Source: CAYNWK01 sp964400875 (GTDB lineage: Bacteria; Chloroflexota; Anaerolineae; Anaerolineales; UBA4823). Taken from it: a DNA stretch of 64,000 nt. Shown here in pieces: positions 59,280-64,000 of this stretch (position 1 is its first letter; each line of letters starts with the position of its first letter). The translations under genes were made by a program, and so were the position numbers. Location: NCBI GenBank assembly GCA_964400875.1, contig CAYNWK010000005.1, positions 17,784-81,783 on the forward strand, given 5' to 3'. The notes beneath the pieces are model-generated. The model was not told the origin of the DNA, did not search any database, and saw only the letters and a list, made by a program, of their open reading frames with translations.

Positions 59280-60296
59280 TCAGATTAAAGGTTTGCCGGA
59301 GACTTGCTGGTCTTTATCTTTGTTGAGAAAGGCCAGCGCTTTTTGAAGTAATTCTTGCGTTAATTTTTCTGGGGGTATTTCAGGCGGAAGGGGAATGTGG
59401 CCTGCTGCCATGGTGCCATGCCCGCCCGCGGAACCTTTCTCGCCGACGATCGCCCGGACAAGTCGGCTTGCTCCGACCCGCTTGTTGCGCGAACGAACCG
59501 AGATGATCAGCTCGTTGCCGTAAGTCCCCATACAGATCACCCAAGATACGCCGCGCAGCCTTTGAAAAAGGTCCGCCATCTCTGCGCCGAGGTCGGGGTA
59601 GTTCAGTTCCCCAAGATAGGCAACGGCGAGATCATCGTATATCCGCGTCGACTGCAGGGCAGCCGCCAGGCTTCGAAAGTATTCCGCCGGGACCTGGGCC
59701 ATCTCAATTTGAGCCAACGCTTCTACATTTGCCATGGTTAGCAAAAAGAAATAAGCCTCTTTATCTGCAGGGCTGACGTCGCGCACCAGACCCATGGTGT
59801 CGGTTTGGATCCCATAGAAAAGCGCAGTAGCCAGCGGCGTTGGGATGGAAACCTGTGCAGCGCGCAGGTATTCTGTCAAAATTGTCGCGGTCGCCCCAAC
59901 GTGGGTGCGGATATCGAGGTAACCAGCTTCGGGTGGTCCAGCATGGGAAGGGTGGTGGTCGATGACGATAGCAGCTGGCATGCCCGGCGGCAGCGGGTTG
60001 TTCCCAGCATTTGGTTGGGTATCTATTAAGGCGATCGGCATACCGGTCTTGGGCCTATCGCTGGTCAGTTGTGTCAATGGGTTGCCCAGGTAGCGCACCA
60101 GGGCTTTATTTTCCGCTCGCCCGATGATGCCGCGATAAGCGATCTGGGCTTTGATCTGGAATTTTTGCTCCAATAGATGTTTCAATGCCAGCGCGCTGGC
60201 GATGGCATCCGGGTCCGGGTCATTATGCGGTAAAATCAGCACTTTTTGAGCGCCGTCCAGGACGGCAGCCAGCGCTGTTATTCGCTCATTCTCCAC
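59280..60296 (-). CDS. DHH/DHHA1-family phosphoesterase (NrnA-like)
   Basis: 338 residues. DHH motifs: HNDPDPDAIAS, ALIDTQPNAG, VIDHHPSHAG and a C-terminal DHHA1 domain with GGHGTMAAG. The family includes NrnA (nanoRNase and pAp phosphatase) and cyclic-di-AMP/pApA hydrolases; the stand-alone DHH-DHHA1 layout here fits NrnA best, though substrate is not proven by sequence. ATG at 60296. 30 bases after the aldo-keto reductase gene. Confidence 0.9.
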   Translation of the reverse strand: MENERITALAAVLDGAQKVLILPHNDPDPDAIASALALKHLLEQKFQIKAQIAYRGIIGRAENKALVRYLGNPLTQLTSDRPKTGMPIALIDTQPNAGNNPLPPGMPAAIVIDHHPSHAGPPEAGYLDIRTHVGATATILTEYLRAAQVSIPTPLATALFYGIQTDTMGLVRDVSPADKEAYFFLLTMANVEALAQIEMAQVPAEYFRSLAAALQSTRIYDDLAVAYLGELNYPDLGAEMADLFQRLRGVSWVICMGTYGNELIISVRSRNKRVGASRLVRAIVGEKGSAGGHGTMAAGHIPLPPEIPPEKLTQELLQKALAFLNKDKDQQVSGKPLI

Positions 60297-60326
60297 TTCG
60301 ATATACCTTTCTTGCAGTTGGAGCAG

Positions 60327-61319
60327 CTAACGGAAATCTGGCGGGGGCTCCGGCTTGTTATCGAGGATCGCCTCAATTTTGTCTATCACCTCACCGGATA
60401 ATTGATCGGCAATCTCGAGCGCTTTCATATTTTCGGTCACTTGTTCCGGTTTGGAAGCGCCGGTGATCACCGTGCTCACATGCGGATTCTTCAGGCACCA
60501 GCCCAGGGCCAGTTGAGCCATGGAACAACTCAACTCGTCGGCAATCGCCGATAACTGGCGCACTTTTTCCAGGTTCCGCTGCCATTCTTCATCCTGGAGC
60601 CGTTCTCTTAGCCAATCGTAGTCCTCCAGGTCAAGCCGAGAGCCTTCTGGGATGTCCTGGTTGTATTTTCCGGTCAATAAGCCGCTGGCTAAGGGACTCC
60701 AGATGGTAGTGCCCAGCCCAATTTCATCATACAGGCGAGCGTATTCGCGTTCTACCCGCTCGCGGTGGAACATGTGGTACTGGGGCTGCTCCATTAATGG
60801 TGGAATCAGGCGTTCTCGGCGGGCCACGCCGTAGGCATCCATGATCTGGTCGGCATCCCATTCGCTGGTCCCCCAGTAAAATGCCTTGCCCAGGTCGATG
60901 AGGTGGTTCATCGCCCGCACGGTCTCCTCGACGGGCGTGTGAACATCAGGGCGGTGGCAGAAAACCAGATCGACGTAATCCAGCTGGAGGCGTTCCAATG
61001 AGGCGTCAAGACCTTCGATAATATGTTTGCGCGAGAGGCCGCGATCGTTGGGGCCGTCGCCGCCCCAGAAGATTTTGGTAGAGATCACCAGGTCCGAACG
61101 AACCCAACCGGTCTTCTTTAATACTTTACCCATCACGGTCTCCGCCTGGCCGTTGGCATATTCTTCGGCGTTATCAAAGAAATTTACGCCCGCCTCGTAG
61201 GCCGCGGTCATGCACTCAAAAGCGATTTGTTCTCCGACTTGACCGCCGTAAGTAACCCAGGCGCCCAGGGATAGGGCGGAGATTTTCAAGCCTGAGCGAC
61301 CTAAATTGCGATATTCCAT
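60327..61319 (-). CDS. Aldo/keto reductase (Kv-beta-like)
   Basis: 330-residue NADPH-dependent oxidoreductase with the AKR barrel. FFDNAEEYANGQAE holds the catalytic Asp/Tyr, LVISTKIFWGG the Lys, and LVFCHRPD the His. The closest pattern is the potassium-channel beta-subunit group (AKR6-like), with EWDADQIMDA. Substrate unknown. Neighbours: DHH phosphoesterase and inositol monophosphatase, both minus strand. Confidence 0.92.
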   Translation of the reverse strand: MEYRNLGRSGLKISALSLGAWVTYGGQVGEQIAFECMTAAYEAGVNFFDNAEEYANGQAETVMGKVLKKTGWVRSDLVISTKIFWGGDGPNDRGLSRKHIIEGLDASLERLQLDYVDLVFCHRPDVHTPVEETVRAMNHLIDLGKAFYWGTSEWDADQIMDAYGVARRERLIPPLMEQPQYHMFHRERVEREYARLYDEIGLGTTIWSPLASGLLTGKYNQDIPEGSRLDLEDYDWLRERLQDEEWQRNLEKVRQLSAIADELSCSMAQLALGWCLKNPHVSTVITGASKPEQVTENMKALEIADQLSGEVIDKIEAILDNKPEPPPDFR

Positions 61320-61353
61320 ACGTGCAACCTTTCTTTATAGTTGACGGTCGATT

Positions 61354-62136
61354 TCAAATTCGCGGGGTAATTTGACTCCTGGCTTGTTCCAGGACTTCAG
61401 GGGTCGCTGCAGCCAGCGTGGGGAAGTCTTGTCGGGCGTATTCCTTGCTGGTCAGGAGTGGAAAAGGACGTGAGTCATCCAAAGTGGCTATCACTGCGCC
61501 GGCTTCCTCCAGGATCAGCCATCCGGCGGCGATATCCCAAATCTTTGGGGTGGCTTCGAATCCCAAGATCGCCACTCCCCGGGCGACGGCGCAGAGCGTA
61601 TAAGACGCCGCTCCCAGGATGCGGGTTTTATAGCGAACTTTCACGTTGTAGCCGCGGTGGGTGCGCGAGCAGCAGGAGAAAAAGCTGGTTGGCTGGGCCT
61701 CAGCCGGCGGACCGGCTAGGAGGCGCTCGCCGTTGAAGAAAGCGCCTTGGCCTCTCTGGGCAGTGTACTGTTCTTCGAGCATGGGAAAGTAGATCGCCGC
61801 AGTATCAGGCCAGCCGTCGACCAGCCGGGCGATGGAGACGCCCCAAAACTGCAAACCTAAGCTGAAATTCGTAGTACCATCCAGCGGGTCGCAAACCCAG
61901 GTGGCCGGGGACTGCCGGGTTATTTGGGTTTGCAACTCTTCGCTCAGGATCGCATCATCCGGGTACGCCTCACGGATTGAATTCGTGATCAGCTGGTCGG
62001 CAGCTAGATCTGCAGCAGTCACGACGGAATGATCCGGTTTTAAGCTGGTTCGGGTACCGTGGAGGTCGAAATTTTGGCGCAGGAATCCTCCAACTTCCCG
62101 GGCAAGTTGGGAAGTAAATTCAAGAGGAGACAGCAT
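61354..62136 (-). CDS. Inositol monophosphatase-family phosphatase
   Basis: 260-residue metal-dependent phosphatase. Motif A CDPLDGTTNFSLG (D-P-L-D-G-T-x-N) and motif B WDIAAGWLILEEAGA (W-D-x-A) are complete; SEEL gives the remaining metal glutamate. It could act on inositol phosphate, histidinol phosphate, pAp or fructose bisphosphate; sequence does not decide. ATG at 62136; 34 bases before the aldo-keto reductase. Confidence 0.92.
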   Translation of the reverse strand: MLSPLEFTSQLAREVGGFLRQNFDLHGTRTSLKPDHSVVTAADLAADQLITNSIREAYPDDAILSEELQTQITRQSPATWVCDPLDGTTNFSLGLQFWGVSIARLVDGWPDTAAIYFPMLEEQYTAQRGQGAFFNGERLLAGPPAEAQPTSFFSCCSRTHRGYNVKVRYKTRILGAASYTLCAVARGVAILGFEATPKIWDIAAGWLILEEAGAVIATLDDSRPFPLLTSKEYARQDFPTLAAATPEVLEQARSQITPRI

Positions 62137-62278
62137 GGATTCAGTATATCACGATAGGTTAAAATAGGAAGTAGGTGCACAGTTGGTTAGGGAAATGGCG
62201 GCATTTGTGTAATTTGCGCCTACACAAATTCGGACACCGCTTTCTAAGAACGTAAGCTGATGTAATTAGGTTTGGTCG

Positions 62279-62887
62279 ATGACCAAATCTTTCGAGGTGG
62301 TCTTGGATTATTCCGAGATTGAAGACGCTGGGTTGATGCGCCTGATCGACGAGGGCCGGTCAGAAGCGCTCGCTATTCTCTACGATCGCTACAGCCGCCT
62401 GGTATATAGCCTGGCTTTGGGGACGTTAAGCAATGTGCAGCTGGCCGAAGAGATCACCCAGGAAGTATTCTTCCGCGTGTGGCAAAATGCCGGCTCCTAT
62501 AATCCCGAAAAAGGAAGCGTAAATACCTGGTTGAGCAGCATCACTCGCTACCGCGTGATCGACCTGCTGCGCAGACGCCGCGTCAGGCCGGTGAGTCGCA
62601 GTGTCGAGTGGTCGGAGCTTTCGCCCAACACGACTCCTAAGGTGGATGGCCGGGCTCCGGAAGATCAAGCAGCAGACTCTATGCGAGCGCAACGAGTACA
62701 ATCCGCCTTGCTGAGTCTGCCCGAAGAGCAGCGCGATGCGCTGTTCCTTGCGTATTTCCAGGGAATGACCCATCGAGAGATCGCTGCTGAGCTCCAGGAG
62801 CCCCTGGGAACGATCAAAACTCGCATTCGATTGGGCATGCAAAAGCTGCGCAGGGCTCTGGAAGAAGATCAGATCGTAGAAGAATGA
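62279..62887 (+). CDS. ECF-type RNA polymerase sigma factor
   Basis: 202 residues. Region 2 is ALAILYDRYSRLVYSLALG with AEEITQEVFFRVWQ; region 4 is LPEEQRDALFLAYFQGMTHR with AAELQEPLGTIKTRIRLGMQ. This resembles the SigK/SigJ-like group paired with RskA-type anti-sigma factors, and an RskA-like gene does follow. The interval between them (159 bases) is filled by a repeat element (62890-62983). Its own promoter was not identified; autoregulation is common for such pairs. Confidence 0.94.
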   Translation: MTKSFEVVLDYSEIEDAGLMRLIDEGRSEALAILYDRYSRLVYSLALGTLSNVQLAEEITQEVFFRVWQNAGSYNPEKGSVNTWLSSITRYRVIDLLRRRRVRPVSRSVEWSELSPNTTPKVDGRAPEDQAADSMRAQRVQSALLSLPEEQRDALFLAYFQGMTHREIAAELQEPLGTIKTRIRLGMQKLRRALEEDQIVEE

Positions 62888-62889
62888 AT

Positions 62890-62983
62890 TAGGATTTACA
62901 CACTTGCAGGAAGAAAGGGGGCGTTCGGGCAGGCTAAGCCCGTCCGAACACCTCCACTTTTCCGGAGAACTGCAGAAATCCTA
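62890..62983. repeat. MITE/REP-like element, complete copy F
   Basis: 94 bp. The ends are exact inverted repeats: TAGGATTT (62890-62897) and AAATCCTA (62976-62983). The interior (AAGAAAGGGGGCGTTCGGGC ... CGTCCGAACACCTCCACTTT) is an imperfect palindrome of the same kind as copies A and G. It begins 2 bases after the sigma factor stop codon. Confidence 0.75.
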
Positions 62984-63046
62984 TAAATCTAAAAGCGTCC
63001 AAAATTCGTATAATTGGTTAGCAGGTAATGATTCTGAGGTTTATGA

Positions 63047-63820
63047 ATGACAGACGGTGACAGTTTCATCGAACTAATACCAGCATACGCGCTCGACTGT
63101 CTCGACGCGGAAGATACTGCACAGGTCAGAGCACATTTGGCCGAGTGCCAACGCTGCCAGCTAGAGTTACGCCGCTACCGGGAAATCAGCACAGAACTGA
63201 TTTATGCCCTGCCTCAAGTCGATCCTCCTGCGCGTGTCAAGGAGGGGTTGATGGCGCGCGTCGCTATGCAGGAGCAGCAGCGACTGACAGCAACTGAACC
63301 TGAGCCGGGAATTGAGCTTGCCAGGCGAACAGCCGCGCCGGCGCAATCCTGGTGGGAGACAATCCTGCAGGGGTTGCGGCAAAGCGCGCCGGTTTGGGGC
63401 GCGGCTGGATTGTTATTAATATTGCTTTTGGGTATCAGCAATCTCTTGCTTTGGCGTGAGGTAGGCGCGCTGCGTACCCAAACTTCCCCTGACCAGCTGC
63501 AGGTCATCCAGCTGAGCGGCACCGAGTTTGTCCCGGCTGCCACCGGCATGATCGTGGTCAGTGTGGATGGTCAGCACGGCGCCTTGGTGGTTGACAGGCT
63601 GCCGGTCCTGGACGAGGCACACGAATACCAGCTCTGGTTGATCCGCGATGAGGAACGAGACAGCGGCGCGGTATTCTCGGTGGATGAGGACGGTTATGCT
63701 ACGAAATATGTCTCTTCGCCAGAGCCTTTGGATGGTTATACCTCCTTCGGTATCACCATCGAGCCAGCTGGCGGCAGCCCCGGGCCGACCGGTGAGAAAG
63801 TGCTTGGGGGAGAGTTTTAA
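63047..63820 (+). CDS. Anti-sigma factor, RskA-like
   Basis: 257 residues. A zinc-type anti-sigma N-terminus (HLAECQRC, H30-X3-C34-X2-C37) binds the sigma factor; one membrane helix is at about 115-135 (GAAGLLLILLLGISNLLLW); the outward C-terminal domain (from about 150, FVPAATGMIVVSVDGQHGA ... EYQLWLIRDEE) matches the RskA family. Release probably needs proteolysis in response to an outside signal; no such protease is adjacent. ATG at 63047. Ends before another copy of the repeat. Confidence 0.92.
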   Translation: MTDGDSFIELIPAYALDCLDAEDTAQVRAHLAECQRCQLELRRYREISTELIYALPQVDPPARVKEGLMARVAMQEQQRLTATEPEPGIELARRTAAPAQSWWETILQGLRQSAPVWGAAGLLLILLLGISNLLLWREVGALRTQTSPDQLQVIQLSGTEFVPAATGMIVVSVDGQHGALVVDRLPVLDEAHEYQLWLIRDEERDSGAVFSVDEDGYATKYVSSPEPLDGYTSFGITIEPAGGSPGPTGEKVLGGEF

Positions 63821-63821
63821 C

Positions 63822-63913
63822 TACTTGGGCCTATCCACGGAAGAAAGGAGGGTGTTTGGGCAGGCTTCGCCTGCCCAAACACCCTCACTTTTCCGGGGAA
63901 CAGCGTAGCTCCT
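63822..63913. repeat. MITE/REP-like element, copy G
   Basis: About 92 bp. The core is a perfect palindrome with 17-base arms (63849-63865 and 63869-63885) around TTC. The right end AGCGTAGCTCCT matches the terminal repeat; the left end is diverged. It begins directly after the anti-sigma stop codon. Confidence 0.72.
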
Positions 63914-63916
63914 GAA

Positions 63917-64000
63917 CTACCTTACTTCGGCCCCTTCGACCCATTCCAGAGAATCCGTGGTGACCATTTCCTGGGGTTCGGCGCCCAAAAAACGGATCAC
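63917..64000 (-). CDS. C-terminal end of an unidentified protein (partial)
   Basis: The last 27 codons and a stop (CTA at 63917-63919 on the plus strand) of a minus-strand gene that begins beyond the window. The peptide contains AEPQEMVTTDSLEWVEGAE. It is too short to identify; that it is coding is suggested by good codon use and the absence of an alternative frame. Confidence 0.45.
   Translation of the reverse strand: MIRFLGAEPQEMVTTDSLEWVEGAEVR

Noticed and set aside
1..64000. CRISPR array, prophage or integrated element
   Set aside because: No regularly spaced direct repeats, integrase, phage or conjugation genes were seen; the tRNA gene has no flanking direct repeat of its 3' end in the window.

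Overview
The window reads as a draft chromosomal segment from a bacterium of the phylum Chloroflexota, most likely class Anaerolineae. The basis is inference from gene content: a FabL-type enoyl reductase, eukaryote-like Ser/Thr kinases with PP2C, FHA and VWA partners, RecG with a long N-terminal extension, four-cysteine L28, and several conserved but nameless families. No taxonomic marker such as 16S rRNA is present. About 66 protein genes, one tRNA-Arg(TCT) and one 100-N scaffold gap are present. Nearly everything is housekeeping or signalling; there is no prophage, transposase gene, CRISPR array or plasmid function.

Layout. 1-3.8 kb (+): end of an NAD-epimerase-like gene, a GNAT/enolase-superfamily pair (menC/N-acylamino acid racemase), a cyclase and a PEBP lipoprotein. 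3.86-12.6 kb (-): fabL, ygfZ, ftsH, fabH-fabF, a HAD-DinB fusion, a Cys-rich protein and efp. 13.0-24.9 kb (+): an orphan receiver, a LysM/M23 peptidase, two winged-helix-like unknowns, tRNA-Arg, then tpx, hsp20, lon, a receiver, a PHP/AlbA-like protein, GNAT, mog and lepB. DUF2007 is the one minus-strand gene inside that block. 24.9-29.1 kb (-): acyl-CoA dehydrogenase, a zinc ribbon membrane protein, an acyl-CoA synthetase and DoxX. 29.3 kb (+): a trans-sulfuration enzyme. 30.5-36.0 kb (-): a FtsX/MacB-like ABC system with a secreted TIG/CARDB-like protein and a winged-helix regulator. 36.3-37.8 kb (+): SDR and nth. 37.9-44.6 kb (-): coiled-coil protein, coaD, recG, DegV, FakA-like and Asp23, divergent from rpmB, an order familiar from Firmicutes.

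45.2-57.6 kb is the most unusual part. It holds a membrane-anchored Ser/Thr kinase, a lipid kinase, a Ca2+/H+ antiporter split by a false gap, an SH3 protein and DUF971. It then continues with a minus-strand run of eight genes: PQQ-propeller kinase, PP2C phosphatase, J-domain-VWA fusion, zinc ribbon-FHA protein, an 80-aa unknown, and OmpR-type and NarL-type response regulators. This looks like one phospho-signalling module and is the best candidate for an undescribed system. 57.8-63.9 kb: purB, a DHH phosphoesterase, an aldo-keto reductase, an inositol monophosphatase, and an ECF sigma/anti-sigma pair.

Intergenic DNA carries a family of about 93-bp palindromic, MITE/REP-like elements with short terminal inverted repeats (complete or near-complete copies at 26102, 62890 and 63822; diverged or partial ones elsewhere). 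Several other perfect GC-rich hairpins lie at gene ends. Two well-formed sigma-70-type promoters were found, before rpmB and before efp.
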